Shown here piece by piece: positions 32,291 through 43,975 of a stretch of DNA of 64,000 nt (positions within the stretch are counted from its first letter, which is position 1; every line of letters starts with the position of its first letter). Under the pieces are notes generated by a model. The model saw only the letters and a program-made list of their open reading frames with translations. It had not been told where the DNA came from and searched no databases. A program made the translations under genes and the position numbers. This stretch comes from Isoperla grammatica (lineage: Eukaryota > Arthropoda > Insecta > Plecoptera > Perlodidae), in contig OX246747.1 in NCBI GenBank assembly GCA_945910005.1, positions 37,258,097-37,322,096 of the forward strand, in the 5' to 3' direction.

Positions 32291-35235
32291 AGATTAAAAT
32301 ACTTAAAGGCTGCAAATGGGCCACAACTACCCGGTGGCAACCTATCCAAACCTCCCCCCTCCCCACCCTCCCTCGTCACCTCCTTTTCGTCAATCTATTT
32401 CTAAATTCCCTTACTGAATCACACTCAACAACCTCCTCGGGCAACTCATTCCATTCCCTTACCGTTCTCTCAACAAAACCAAACCTACCCAGATCACTTC
32501 TCACTACCCGACGCTGAAACTTCCAATTATGATCCCCCCTCCCTCTATAAACTCCTTCTTGCAACCTGCTCTGGATTTCCCCCCACCCTCCCTTCCCCCT
32601 AGCTGCTCTATATAAATTACACATCCTATCACTCCTCCGTCTCTCCTCTAAGGACTCCCAACCCAGTTCCCCCATCATTGCTGTAACACTATCATAAGCC
32701 CTTACCACATTCCCTAACCTATCTTCCACATACCTCCATCTCCTAACTTGTCCTGTAACCTTCCTTGCCGCCCTACGCTGCACCTTTTCTAATTCCATGA
32801 CTTCCCCTTTCCTATATGGATCCCACACCGCACCACCATATTCCAATATAGGCCGTATCACTGTTTTGTAAGCCATATCCTTTACCTTCCTACTAGCTCC
32901 CTTCAAATTCCTCATAACAAACCCTAAGTTTCTATATCCCTTTCTTACACTTTCCTGCACCTGGTCCCCCCATCCCAAATCTTCGGCCAATAAAATTCCC
33001 AAATACTTATACTTCTTTACCTTTTCTAGAACTACCCCCTCAAGAAAATACTCTGTCGCATCCCCTTTTAATTTACGCGTGAACCCAACCAGTTTACACT
33101 TTCCCGCATTCAAACCCATCCTATTAACATCAACCCACTCCTCTATCCTGTTCAAATCATCCTGCAACAACTTAGCATCCTCCACCCCCTTAATCACCCT
33201 ATACAAGACGCAATCATCAGCAAACAACCTTAATCTTGACTCAATATCCCTTCCTATATCATTAATAAACATTATAAATAACAGTGGACCCAGCACCGAC
33301 CCCTGCGGCACCCCCGATGTAACTTCGATAGCTGCTGATATGCTACCCCCCACCCTTACCCTTTGCGACCTATTTGCTAGAAAATCTCCCATCCACCTTA
33401 CAACCCCTTTATCTGCAATCACACTATCAACCTTCCTCATCAAAATCCCATGAGACACTTTATCAAAAGCCTTTTCAAAATCAAGGAAAACTGCATCAAC
33501 CTCCTCCCCCTTATCTAGAGCCTCCCCTATATCCTGAACAAGACCTATCAATTGCGTCTCGCAAGAATACCCCTCCCTAAACCCATGCTGGCTATCTACC
33601 AACCATCCCTCCCCCTCCAACACCTCCCTAACATAATTTGCTACTACCTTTTCCATTATCTTGCTCCCTACCGAAGTGAGACTAACAGGTCTGTAATTCC
33701 CTACTTGACTTCTATCCCCCCCCTTATGTATTGGCACTACAAGTCCTTCCCTCCAACCCTCCGGTATAGTACCTTCCCTTAACGATTTCCTGCAAATATC
33801 CCCTACAAACCTAACAACCCCCTCCCCCCCAATTTTCAAAAATCTACACATCAACCCATCCTGCCCCGATGCCTTTCTCCCTCCCATCTTTCCTAAAACC
33901 CTTCTAATATCAAGATTCGTTATCGTGAGTGGCTTGCTACCCCTCCCCCCTTCCCACTGCATACTAGAATCATCCCTCTCTTGGAATACCACCCCATAGT
34001 GTGAGTTCAAAGCCTCCGCTTTGTCCTTATCACCAGTAAATAACTCATCCCCAGTCCCCTTAAGTGTGGGTATTTCGCCCCCCCCTTTCTGGTTCCTTAG
34101 ATGTTGATACAACCTTCTCCCTTTACCTTGGAATCCCTCATCATCCATTAAGTGCATCATATAATCATCCTTTGCATCGACCTTTGCCCTATTAAGAACT
34201 CCCTCCCACTCCTTAAGTTTCTCCTTACCTTTACCAGTCTTCCTATACCTCTTATATATTTCTCTGCACTTCCTCTTCAACCACCTAATTCTTTTATTAT
34301 AATATACTGGGTCAGTCCCACCCCCCTTAGTCACCTGCGGCACAAACCTTTCCAACAAGCCCCTATATATCTGCAGAAAACTTTCCCACATTTCATTTAC
34401 TCCCACATCCCTACTAGACCACTCTTCATACATTACCAGTAACTCCCTTTGCAAACCCTGAACATCAGCTCTATCATATCTCCAGATTGTCTTGTCCCTA
34501 CTTTCACTATTATTTCCCTGCCTTCCCTCCCACCCACTACCTAGTGCTAACTCTACTATTGGGGCCCTATGATCGCTCATTCCCTCTACTACCTCCGAGT
34601 GAACCCATGCTTCCTCCGGCCTTACTAATATTACATCTAAAATGTTATTCCTCCCCTCCCCACAAATCCTCGTCCCCTCTCCTACCGTTTGCACTAACCC
34701 CTCATTAATAAGTTTACAGGCCCATTCCTGCCTTCTGCCTCCAAGATCCTCCCTCCCCCCCTCCCAGTGAACTCCAGGCAAGTTTAGATCCCCAGCTATT
34801 ACTAACACTCTTCCTCTATCACCCATCACTACCTCTTCCAACCTATCTAACACTTGCCACTCCCCACTATCCTTAGGCCTGTATACTCCCACCACATCCA
34901 CACAAGGACCTCCCCCCACCCTTACTTGCACACACATCATTTCAACCACATTATCTACCCACAACAATGTGCCCTTGACATTCTCCCTACAGACAATCAT
35001 CACCCCCCCCCCATATCTATTTCTATCCTTGCGAAACACGTTATATCCCTTACGCCCTAGCTCCCCATTTAGAATCTCGTCATCCAACCATGTTTCCACA
35101 CATACCACTACATCCGGCTCATACATTTCAATCAACGTCCACATTTGCTCCAATCTTTCCCCACTCCTTACACTCCTGCAATTAATTGACATTATCTTAA
35201 CCCTCCCCTTATCCCTCCCCTGAATATCCCTCCCT
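32279..35235 (-). mobile_element. CR1/Jockey-group LINE, near-complete ORF2
   Basis: A minus-strand non-LTR retrotransposon with a 938-codon ORF, a short 3' UTR and a repetitive 3' tail (AATCTT units at 32279-32297). No ORF1 is seen upstream, so the copy is probably 5'-truncated just before or inside ORF1. The uninterrupted ORF suggests a recent insertion. A second 3' fragment of the same family is at 48783-48975. Confidence 0.92.
32376..35192 (-). CDS. LINE ORF2: APE-type endonuclease plus reverse transcriptase
   Basis: A 938-residue open frame. Residues about 1-230 are an APE-like endonuclease: NCRSVRS near the start, VETWLDD, AGDLNLPGVHW, and SDHRAPIVEL. Residues about 430-720 are a reverse transcriptase: VPIHKGGDRSQVGNYRPVSL, VFLDFEKAFDKVSH, SGVPQGSVLGPLLF, and the catalytic LRLFADDCVLY. 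The C-terminal part has AVWDPYRKGEVMELEKVQRR and VERTVREWNELPEEVV, as in CR1/L2/Rex/Jockey-type elements. It lacks an RNase H domain. The frame is open a short way upstream of the chosen ATG (KGRVKIMSIN), so the true start may be further 5'. It copies its RNA by target-primed reverse transcription. Confidence 0.93.
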   Translation of the reverse strand: MSINCRSVRSGERLEQMWTLIEMYEPDVVVCVETWLDDEILNGELGRKGYNVFRKDRNRYGGGVMIVCRENVKGTLLWVDNVVEMMCVQVRVGGGPCVDVVGVYRPKDSGEWQVLDRLEEVVMGDRGRVLVIAGDLNLPGVHWEGGREDLGGRRQEWACKLINEGLVQTVGEGTRICGEGRNNILDVILVRPEEAWVHSEVVEGMSDHRAPIVELALGSGWEGRQGNNSESRDKTIWRYDRADVQGLQRELLVMYEEWSSRDVGVNEMWESFLQIYRGLLERFVPQVTKGGGTDPVYYNKRIRWLKRKCREIYKRYRKTGKGKEKLKEWEGVLNRAKVDAKDDYMMHLMDDEGFQGKGRRLYQHLRNQKGGGEIPTLKGTGDELFTGDKDKAEALNSHYGVVFQERDDSSMQWEGGRGSKPLTITNLDIRRVLGKMGGRKASGQDGLMCRFLKIGGEGVVRFVGDICRKSLREGTIPEGWREGLVVPIHKGGDRSQVGNYRPVSLTSVGSKIMEKVVANYVREVLEGEGWLVDSQHGFREGYSCETQLIGLVQDIGEALDKGEEVDAVFLDFEKAFDKVSHGILMRKVDSVIADKGVVRWMGDFLANRSQRVRVGGSISAAIEVTSGVPQGSVLGPLLFIMFINDIGRDIESRLRLFADDCVLYRVIKGVEDAKLLQDDLNRIEEWVDVNRMGLNAGKCKLVGFTRKLKGDATEYFLEGVVLEKVKKYKYLGILLAEDLGWGDQVQESVRKGYRNLGFVMRNLKGASRKVKDMAYKTVIRPILEYGGAVWDPYRKGEVMELEKVQRRAARKVTGQVRRWRYVEDRLGNVVRAYDSVTAMMGELGWESLEERRRSDRMCNLYRAARGKGGWGEIQSRLQEGVYRGRGDHNWKFQRRVVRSDLGRFGFVERTVREWNELPEEVVECDSVREFRNRLTKRR

Positions 35236-35379
35236 TTGGTTTGACCATCCTCCTGTCACGCGAGACTACCTGCTATCCTAACAAAAAGATTACCTAGCTC
35301 TCTTGCCCCACTCCTATTCAGAAAAGTATGTGTGAGTATGTGTGAATCACTACAAAATATTATGCGCCCACACACAAGC

Positions 35380-35492
35380 CTCGCTCATGTGGGCATTCAC
35401 CTTCATATATAACCAATGTTTTATTTTTTCCTATGCAATGTACTTTGTATAAGTTGAAGATGAATAAAGCGTGCTAAATCTGAATCTGAAAT
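35380..35492 (+). repeat. LINE-like 3' end with GAATCT tail
   Basis: TGTACTTTGTATAAGTTGAA followed by an AATAAA signal and a TGAATCTGAATCTGAA tail looks like a retroelement 3' end. No coding part is attached. Confidence 0.5.
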
Positions 35493-36406
35493 CTGTTGCA
35501 TTCTTCCAGATTGTGTAATAATGTCACAAGACCTGCCAGTAAAAAAGTGCTATTCAAATGGAAGGCAGTAAAGCTGACTCAAGGTCAAGTGGCACTCTTA
35601 GCCCAGAAGAATATTCAAGTAAGCTCAAAATGGTTTTATTGTAAGCTAGTGGGGTCTAGGCATTTAGTAGGCCTAGGCCTACAATATACTGTAACAAAAT
35701 GTTACCCTTGCCATAGGCCTAGGCCAACCATAGGCCTAGACCAACACAAATTTACAACTCAAAATACTGAAAACCCTATTGTCACAACTAACATAGCCTA
35801 GTGATTTAAACTCTATTGACACGATTTACATGCTTACCGTGGCTTGAAATGTTTCAAACCCTGTTGCCACGATAACTGCGTGTGCCATGGCTTGTATAGT
35901 GTTTCAACTCTATTTACATAGGCTAATTAATGTGCGTAGGCCTACAATGTTAAGAATTATTTCAAAGATTAGCTGAATGTGTGAATAGATTCTTTAATCT
36001 ATATGGACACAATAATTTAATGAATTGCCAAATTAGACCCACAATCATGTGGTTCATATGTGTCGTTAGTTGTTACCTTTTAAATCACTTAAAATAGCCA
36101 AATATCCCTCCATCTCACTGGTATAAATCCCTAAAACAGTCGGCTATTAAGCCTACTCACTGGTCTGGTGATGTCAGCCCAGTGTAGGCCTACTCAGCCC
36201 CTCTCATAATCTACTCACATTCCCTTCACACACTTTTTTCACCAATACCCCCAGCTGTTGTTTCTAATAACCAACACAATAACCGCTGCAGCTGGCACAT
36301 GTCAGTCTTTATGTGTAAATCACTGTTATAACTTCACTTTGTGGGGTAAGAGGTTTAGGCCCGGATGCATAGTCGCTCACCTAACAGCTCCCCAACAGAC
36401 CCCCAG

Positions 36407-36928
36407 GGGCCTCATTCCTGTACATTTTTTTAACTCTTCTTAACTCTCGCTAACCCCATGTTAAAATGACCCTGGGGCTAACACCTACCCAGGCTTCCCT
36501 GTATAATTCGGAGGCAAATATGACCCTGTCTGATAGTAGGGTTAAGAAGAGTTATCTCAACAATACTTGGAAATGCCGCCATTTTGCCGATGCCCATGTG
36601 TGTAGTTTCACAAATGTCACATTTCAATTCTTTAATTGGGAATATCCACTTCATGGATACGTTACTGTATGTGTTTATTGCAGTTTACAAACAATTTTGA
36701 GTATTTTTAGTGCATTATGTTAGTACAACCTAGATCTGTAAATAAGTAGTTTTATTGAGTGTTTTGTCGACATTTTGAGGTTATTGGACTGTTTTTGTTT
36801 GTTATTGTGTTTATTTCGTCTCGTTTTTTCAACAATGCCTTCCTTCAATCGGCGTCTCAATTGCTGACTCCTGATTGGCTATTGACTAACACCGGGGTTA
36901 AGTTTGCAAATGTACAGGAATGAGGCCC
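36407..36928 (+). mobile_element. Harbinger-type MITE, copy 2 (522 bp)
   Basis: The ends GGGCCTCATTCCTGTACATT and GTACAGGAATGAGGCCC are flanked by CAG on both sides. Together with copy 1 (CTG) this gives a CWG target duplication. Confidence 0.87.
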
Positions 36929-36999
36929 CAGCTGGGTATCCCCTAGGGCACCCCTGGGGGTTACCTAGAAAAAATGTTGAAATGCAATGCAAAGACGTT

Positions 37000-37300
37000 T
37001 CCCAACAATTACCCAGCTAGGGGAACGTCTTCATCGGCTCCCCTAGAGATGTGTTTATTTACTCCGCAGATTCGTCTATTTCCAACTTGTCTATGTCTAT
37101 TCGCACCAAGCACACTCCCGGCGAGACCATGGAAGGTCGCTGCCTGGGATGACATGCAGGGGAGGGGACAAGGAACGTTCCACTTCTCAGCGAGATGAGA
37201 CGGGATGCGTCGCACAGCCTTACAAACGTCACAAAATAAGGTGAACGGCTGTGGTGACAGCTGTTGCTTCTAAACAACAAACATGGCAGCCAACAACCTG
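37000..37300. other. GC-richer stretch without recognisable gene
   Basis: Open frames of 70 or so codons on both strands show no motif. AACATGGCAGCCAACAACC at 37281 could be a start of transcription or translation for the Myb-like remnant, but this is only suggestive. Confidence 0.3.
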
Positions 37301-37389
37301 CGTTTCCTTACCACAGAGAGAAAAGGATATTTTAAAATAAATACTGGTTCTATATGCTTTCTTTAAAAGAAAACAGGAAAACCGACACA

Positions 37390-38345
37390 ATTCGTTTCAC
37401 CAGAAAAAAGAAGCCTGGATTAAAATAAGGAGTACTTTCAGCTTGTATGCAAATGCGTGCAGGTAAGTCATCCTAGCTCTAGCCTACTATTCTAATTAAT
37501 ATAGGCCTAATATCTATGTTTCATCTATATATGTTCCGCCTAGATTTGGTAGCACCGATGAATATCATTGGAACATCTAAAATCTTCAGTAATATAGTAG
37601 ACTAGGTAGACCTACGACCGGTTCGGAATAACATAACCTAAAAGGACACCCAACTGGCCAACCCAATGGTCTGACCCGATGGAGGTCTAGGCCTGCCTAC
37701 ATCGGTCTTTATGACACCGACAACCAAAATTTGCATATGGTCAATTATCTAAACCTAAACGAAACCTTACTGTAGGCGAGACATGAGTTTACACCCACAG
37801 CCTAGGCCTACACCAAACCGCCAGGACTAGGTAGGCCCTAGGCTTGGGCTACATATCCCATGGCAGGCATTAGCCTGAGATGATGCTTACAGACTGGGCC
37901 TAGCCTACAGTCATAGTAGGGTCTAGGCTTATGCTGCATATCCGGGATTATACCAAAAACGTAGCCTACAGCCTGGCGTAATTCTAAGCTGTGAACTTAT
38001 GATTAGCCCTAGATATGCTCTTAGCCCACATCTGTAGGCCTAACTTTCTGAGTGCAAACCAACAGTCTAGACTCTAGATGAATAAAATAGGCTTTAGGAT
38101 TTCTGAAATCATTTGATAAATTACTTATATAATAATGGTGGTTATTTTTTTCCTAGAAGACCATAGCCCAATTAAAAAAGGCTTGGGACAAGTTAAACGC
38201 CGGTAGCAAAAAGCAAGCGTCAACTCTAATGCAGCACCGAATGACAACCGGTGGTGGACCATCTATGCCTGACCTTCAAGGAAAGGAGTTAAGTTTCACT
38301 CTTCACGAAAACACGCGCTCTTCTGCGGCTGATGTTGACGTCTAG
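37390..38345 (+). pseudogene. Myb/SANT-like DNA-binding remnant, Harbinger-associated type
   Basis: An upstream part reads HQKKEAWIKIRSTFSLYANA and ends at donor TGCAG|GTAAGT (37463). A downstream part (acceptor TCCTAG at about 38156) reads KTIAQLKKAWDKLNAGSKKQ and MTTGGGPSMPDLQ, ending in TAG at 38345. The tryptophan spacing and the TGGGP motif fit the Myb-like partner protein of Harbinger transposons and related host proteins. The splice phases of the two parts do not agree, so it is probably dead. Confidence 0.5.
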
Positions 38346-38645
38346 CCGGCCTCAGCTCTGGCTTCATTCGCTGGCCTCACAGGGACACCCTTCCTACTTG
38401 AAGATGAGGATGGTATGTTAAAGCTAACTAGGGCTTCCATTTAAAAGCAAAATATCTAAACATTTATTTCCAACAATCTTAACACTACCGGACAAAAATC
38501 TAGTCACACCTGTAAGGATATTTTTAGAATTGCTAATGAAAATTACGTATTTTTTTACTTTATAAATTTATTTACTTACCAAGGCCAAGAAATGAAGTAG
38601 TAGGCCTATGCTGCTCCCTCAAGCCATACCAAAGTAAAAGTTGGA

Positions 38646-39000
38646 TACAAGCACTGCAATCATGTAACTTTGATCGCTAACGTTGAAATCGTTATTGTGT
38701 AGCCAATGAGAATCGAGAATTCGAAGAAGTTCACAGGAACTAGTCAAAATCCAGCAAGCTGTGAGCAGCATTGCCAGTCTTTTGTTTTTATTGAAAGCCT
38801 GTCAAAATGTATCAAAATTTACACTTTACTGAGTAGATCCATAGAGTAACTACTCACAGCACGTATTTATTCTAATATTCCACTGTGTTCTAGAGGTAGG
38901 TCTAAACTCTAAAGACCATAGTCCGTCCTACTTTAGTTTTGTGAAATAAAGTCGTTTAAACACCGACGTTTCCGCCATTTTTTGGTATCGAAAGCTGTTA
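38646..39000 (+). repeat. 350-bp direct repeat, left copy
   Basis: From GCACTGCAATCATGTA to GGTATCGAAAGCTGT this matches 42402-42775 in the same orientation at over 90%. It contains TGTGAAATAAAGTCG, an AATAAA polyadenylation-like signal. No ORF. Confidence 0.85.
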
Positions 39001-39041
39001 ATGGCTGGGTGCTCGCGATCGAGAGGCGCGCACGATTTTCG

Positions 39042-39085
39042 TGATGATGATAATAATGATATTCGGGGTTTACGTCCCATATTTT
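39042..39085 (-). repeat. SINE tail fragment
   Basis: The reverse complement reads TATGGGACGTAAACCCC then AATATCATTATTATCATC. This matches the tail of the SINE at 46613-46796 (GGGACGTAAAACCC, ATTATCATCATCAC). Confidence 0.7.
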
Positions 39086-39712
39086 TATAACTATGGCTAG
39101 TTGTCATCCCCGGGATGAGTGTTCAGCGTTTAATAACGTTACCGAGCTGTACAAAATTGCATTTAAGAGCTACGATCGTTCAAACGTACAATTTTCAACG
39201 ATGTCGATCGTTATCTACCAAAGTTACATGATTGCAGTGAAGGTCAAGATGGTAGTAGGTCTGCTCGACAAAAAAAAAAAAAATTCTGGTGTGTAGGAGT
39301 GATTTCAAATGGGGGGGGGGGAGGAGTTGGGCTTTGTACCCTACTGTGTTTGTTCCAGAAGATGTAACAACATAATTAGAATTGGCACAGTAGGCCCTAT
39401 AATATTGTGAGTGGGCTAATATGCTGCCCAAAAAAAAAAAATTGACTAACTTGCGTTGAAAGCAACGCGACACGAGTGTAACGTATAAGATGTATAGATT
39501 TTTTTAGTGTTTCTCCTAACTTATTGCCTAGGCCTAATTGTTTACTGTTGTTTACTGTTGTTTATTGTTAATGTGAATGTATGAAACCAAGGAAAAGCTC
39601 GCGTGGAACCAAAAGCATAGATGTTAAGGAAGATCAGGCATAGAAGTCACCGTTGCCATGAAATCTGTTAGTGACTTGTTGCTTTTTCCTAGATGGGGTG
39701 TGTACTGTAAAG

Positions 39713-41733
39713 CAATGTTGGGTAGGAATGGATTTTTTTAGTTCCGTTCCTAGGAACTAGTTCCTTTTTAAGGAACTAAGGAATGCTATAGTTCCTTTTT
39801 TCCAACCAGGAACTGTGGAACGCCATAGTTCCAATTTTCCAGGAACTGTAACTTATTTTCATAAGTTCCTTAAAATTTTTACTTGACTGTACAAGCTTGA
39901 AGGACGAAAGCGCCAAAACATAGTTTACTTACAACATGACAGAAACGAGACATCTAAAACAACTTTTTTTGTAATATTTCATTCTTGTCTACCCATCCTA
40001 ACCCTCCACCTGCTACGCCACCCCCGCGTGGGGTCTCCAATTAGTCGCACACCGGCACAAGTCGAAGACCCGAAACCGGTGACTAATCCCAAATCGCTCG
40101 TGCGGAATAAGCGTGTCATGTCACTTATAAATGACCAACCGTCCAACCCCCCCTAAACAGGTGTGAGAGCCTCAGACTGTCATTCCGAAATCAAACAAAA
40201 TATGAAATATATCACTTGTCAACCCATTACATCAGTCAATGTTCCCTTAACACCCCGGCGGTGTTAATACCAATTATTTGCATCGCCAGCAAAACTGCAT
40301 TAGAATTCATTGGAAACAGGAAGGCTTTGATGATGAAAGATGTGGTCCGAGTGGGGTGGGGGGTGAAGCTATTTAGCGGCAAGGAGCTATCAGGCCAGAT
40401 CAAGAAGCTAATTTGTATTGGATAGCGAGAAAAATGAATGGCTGAAAGGTCATCATTGCATAAGAGGAAAAAAAAAAAAAATTCACTGATCTATTCAGTA
40501 GGTATTCAATTCTTTGCGACAAGTGCATGTGACAACATCGCCGTCTCCTTCGATCGTTTTGTTATAATGTCTGGTGTTCGTGGCAATAACATACTGCCCT
40601 TTAAAAAATACAGACCATTTTCTTTCCGGGCGAAAGTGATATTTTTCGGCGACGAAGAAATTTTTCGGCAAAATGCTTGCTTTGTTTACCAGCTAATAAA
40701 GTAATCGATGCTTCGAGGTCATCGCCTGCCAATCCAAAGAAGCACATGCATTTTGATTCCTACAAATCTCAACCATATTTTAGGCGTGATTTGCGAGCCC
40801 TTGGCATTAAATTTAATATAGAAACTTTAATTGAATTAATTATTTATTTTAGTTTTTAATAATTAATGTAAATTGTTATGCATTAAGAATTAACAAAATA
40901 AAATAACCTTATACTTTTCGTCAATGTTCTTGGTGTATAATGCATAAACCCGGGTAATAACCATTGAGTTGATGGTTAGTATCCCGCTCGGCAATATCCA
41001 AAGAAAAATGGTTGTTTGCGGAAAGGAACTATTTAGGAACTTAGTTCCATTTTGAAAGGAACTAAGGAACGCCCCAGTTCCTTTTTTTTTAGAGGACCTT
41101 GGAACTGGAAAGAGTTCCTTTTTCCTTGCGTGGAACTGGAACTAAAATTCGTCTCATCGCAGGATGAGACTAGTCAAACCGGTTTTTCCGCTCTCCAGAT
41201 TTTGTGCAACCCTTATTGTAGCTCGGGGCTCACAGCCCAACAGATGAATGGAATGACAGCTTCCCTAATTGATTCACATGATCGTGGTCAAATACCGGAA
41301 ATAACTACCAGTGCAATATATGCAATATGCAATAGGCAACTGAATTAGCACTACTACAACATATAAAATAACAGTAGGTTTTTATTTTCGGTATTTCATG
41401 AATGTGAAATTTTGAATGGAAGCTCTACTTCGAAAACTGGGCAAGTTGTTGAGTTTTTAGTATTGTTTTAAATATTACGGCCATTGGAACAGGTGTTAAT
41501 TCTTAAAAAATATTCTATCATCACACTGCATTAGGATTTTCGGTCATGCACGATAAGCCGATAATTGCTTGTTAAGAATGTCGAGTGGACGAAGTGCGCG
41601 GGTGTTCACAATGGAGGAATCTCAGAGGGTCGGTAAAACCCTACTCTTGCAGTGGCGTTTGCCATTTCTCGCGGTCTCATCCTGCAGTGAGACAAAGTTT
41701 AGGTCCATTTTTTAAGGAACTTGCCCAACACTG
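39713..41733. mobile_element. hAT element (2.0 kb) with 8-bp target duplication
   Basis: The left end CAATGTTGGGTAGGAA and right end TTGCCCAACACTG are inverted (consensus CAGTGTTGGGCAAG, a common hAT terminus). CTGTAAAG flanks both ends (39705-39712 and 41734-41741). Subterminal regions carry many GGAACT and AGTTCC words. I could not recognise a transposase in it. A further inverted-repeat element may be nested at 41151-41692. Confidence 0.9.
41151..41692. mobile_element. Possible nested inverted-repeat element
   Basis: GTCTCATCGCAGGATGAGAC at the left and GTCTCATCCTGCAGTGAGAC at the right are 20-bp inverted partners with two mismatches. No target duplication is evident. Confidence 0.5.
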
Positions 41734-42165
41734 CTGTAAAGCAACTGTACCTATCAGCGACAATGAAAATGACAATATCAATGACAAGCCCAGGCAGACT
41801 GGATCACTTTACAGTACACACCCAAGATAGGTTGAGCACCCTTTCCCAAGCCTTTTCCTTGTTGCGTTTGCAGTGGAAATACTCGTAACGAATCAAGGCT
41901 TCTTACGCGCCCGTTATTTGTTTTCGTAATTTCTTTTTCTCTGTGTGAACCAAAATCCAAGTGTGCTATTATCCTAATAATAAAGTTTCTTCCTGCTTCC
42001 TTGAAACCTGTATAGTCCTCCCAACGAAACTATTCTCATGCTTTCGTCATAACCCTTGAGGCCTCGAAGTAAACTTCCGCGGATGGTTTACTGCCTGTGT
42101 TCATGCGCGCACTATTGGGGAATACTAAGATGGCGCACGACGAAATTAGCAGGGAAGTTGGATAA

Positions 42166-42379
42166 GGCCAGGATGGGTGACACTAAATCAAAGTGACTTT
42201 GCCCAGCTACCTGACATCCCACGAAATTCGGTTAGGTTAGGGGATCAGGTTGAGGATTGCCCACAAAAGTTAGTACAGTTATTGGCTCTGGTTATACTCA
42301 AAAATGAATGAAAATATGAATCAAAAATTGTGCGCAATTCTAGGTTTCATACGTTGGCGTAGTGTCACCAATCCTGGCC
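42166..42379. mobile_element. Harbinger-type MITE (214 bp)
   Basis: The ends GGCCAGGATGGGTGACACTA and TAGTGTCACCAATCCTGGCC are flanked by TAA on both sides. Its interior (AGCTACCTGACATCCCACGA) recurs inverted at about 52888-52913. Confidence 0.85.
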
Positions 42380-42401
42380 TAAGTCGAGACTAAATTAGCA
42401 G

Positions 42402-42775
42402 CTCCTGCACTGCAATCATGTAGTTCGACGAGCCTCCGCTAGGCGGTGATCAAGTAGACCTTGTTGTGTAGCCAATGAGAGTACGAGAATTCGAAGAAGT
42501 TCACAGGAACTATCAAAATCCAGCAAGCTGTGAGCAACATTGGCAGTCTTTTGTTTTTATTGAAAGCCTCTCAAAATGTATAAAAATTCACACTTTACTG
42601 AGTAGATCCATAGAGTAACTACTTGCAGCAAGTATTTATTGATTCTATTCTAATATTCCACTGTGTTCTAGAGGTAGGTCTAAACTGTAAAGGTATAGTC
42701 CGTCCTACTTTAGTTTTTTGAAATAAAGTCGTTTAAACACCGACGTTTCCGCCATTTCTTGGTATCGAAAGCTGT
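42402..42775 (+). repeat. 350-bp direct repeat, right copy
   Basis: The matching copy of 38646-39000. The two bracket about 3.4 kb, of which 2 kb is the hAT at 39713-41733. They could be a duplicated 3' UTR or LTR-like repeats. No retroviral or LTR-element coding is seen between them. Confidence 0.85.
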
Positions 42776-43869
42776 GAACCTTGCACCTTCTTGGATGTAA
42801 CCAAAAGCGCTATATTAAATAAATAAAATAAATAAATGGCTGGGTTCCCGTGATCTATTTTCAATTATCACTTCTCTTCAAACACGACTTATTAGTTTTG
42901 TTATTACAAACTTATATTTGAATTTAATTTTTAAAAATATTCATCTTGTAATATTATTAAATAAAAGGCTATTATTATTATTAATAGCAACTTACACAAA
43001 TGAGAGAATTACCATTTATCAACATCGGACAAGTTGGCCAACTCACTAACTGAGAACAATCCGATGCAATCAGCCCATCAAGTACGGAGCAATGACAAGT
43101 TAAGTTGCCATTCTGGACATGGCCTGTGATGAAAGCATAATGTTATTTAAAAGTAATAAGTAGGCCTACTGTTATATCCAGGAATAAATTGTCAGTGGTT
43201 ATTTCCAAGCTATTGCTGAGTGAGTCAAATCTCGATAGTTTGCTGTCAAACCACGAGGGATGGGGGGCAATTATTTTGAGGTGATTGTTAAATTTAGGCC
43301 TAGCTATGGAGGCACTTAATTAAGTTTCATATGAAATTAATCAAATGAATTTCATATGAAATTTATTTAATTGTAATTTCTTAAGTAAAGATGGCCTTTT
43401 CACTATTAACTTACACTAGTCTATTCAAAGATTCCCACTAAAAATAAGAGATAATGACAATGTTATGGTTTTATTATTTTTTTAAAATACTATTAAGTGA
43501 AAGAATTGTTTACCGGGTGGTAACTTAAATATTGCTGGGTGGCAAGTTGGCTTATGGCCTATCATATAGGCCTAACGTAAATGATGACTGATGAGTGATG
43601 GTGAAGAATTTTAAAATACCCATTATTTGAATGGAAACAACATTTATTTACTATTATTAGATAATATGTTCATGTATTTTCATGCATAACATAGAACACT
43701 TGTTACAAAATATTAAAATATGTGCTTTTGTCGCTGCAATCCTATATATTAGAAAACAAATACAAATAATACAAATACAAAGCGTCTTTATTCATCTTCA
43801 AATCAGTGTACATAAGGTAAGATACGTGATACTGTTAAGCCGTATTTGGTCTACAAATAGAAGAAGAAT

Positions 43870-43975
43870 ACTCACCCAGCTGAGTTGGGTTCGAGCTTAG
43901 GTGTTTATCAGGCAAATTCAGTTCGCATAATATCCACTTCCAGCTTACGAGCTCAGCTCGCGTGGTAAACGTAGG
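43870..43975 (+). mobile_element. Truncated copy of the ACGTTTACCACGCGAGC element
   Basis: Matches the right-hand part of 52335-52665, from GAGTTGGGTTCGAGCTTAGG to CGCGTGGTAAACGTAG. The left end is missing. Confidence 0.7.

Noticed and set aside
32376..35223. Plus-strand frames of 60-125 codons within the LINE
   Set aside because: Antisense shadows of the LINE ORF2.
38646..42775. An LTR retrotransposon
   Set aside because: Two direct repeats exist, but no gag, protease, reverse transcriptase or integrase lies between them, nor a primer-binding site.
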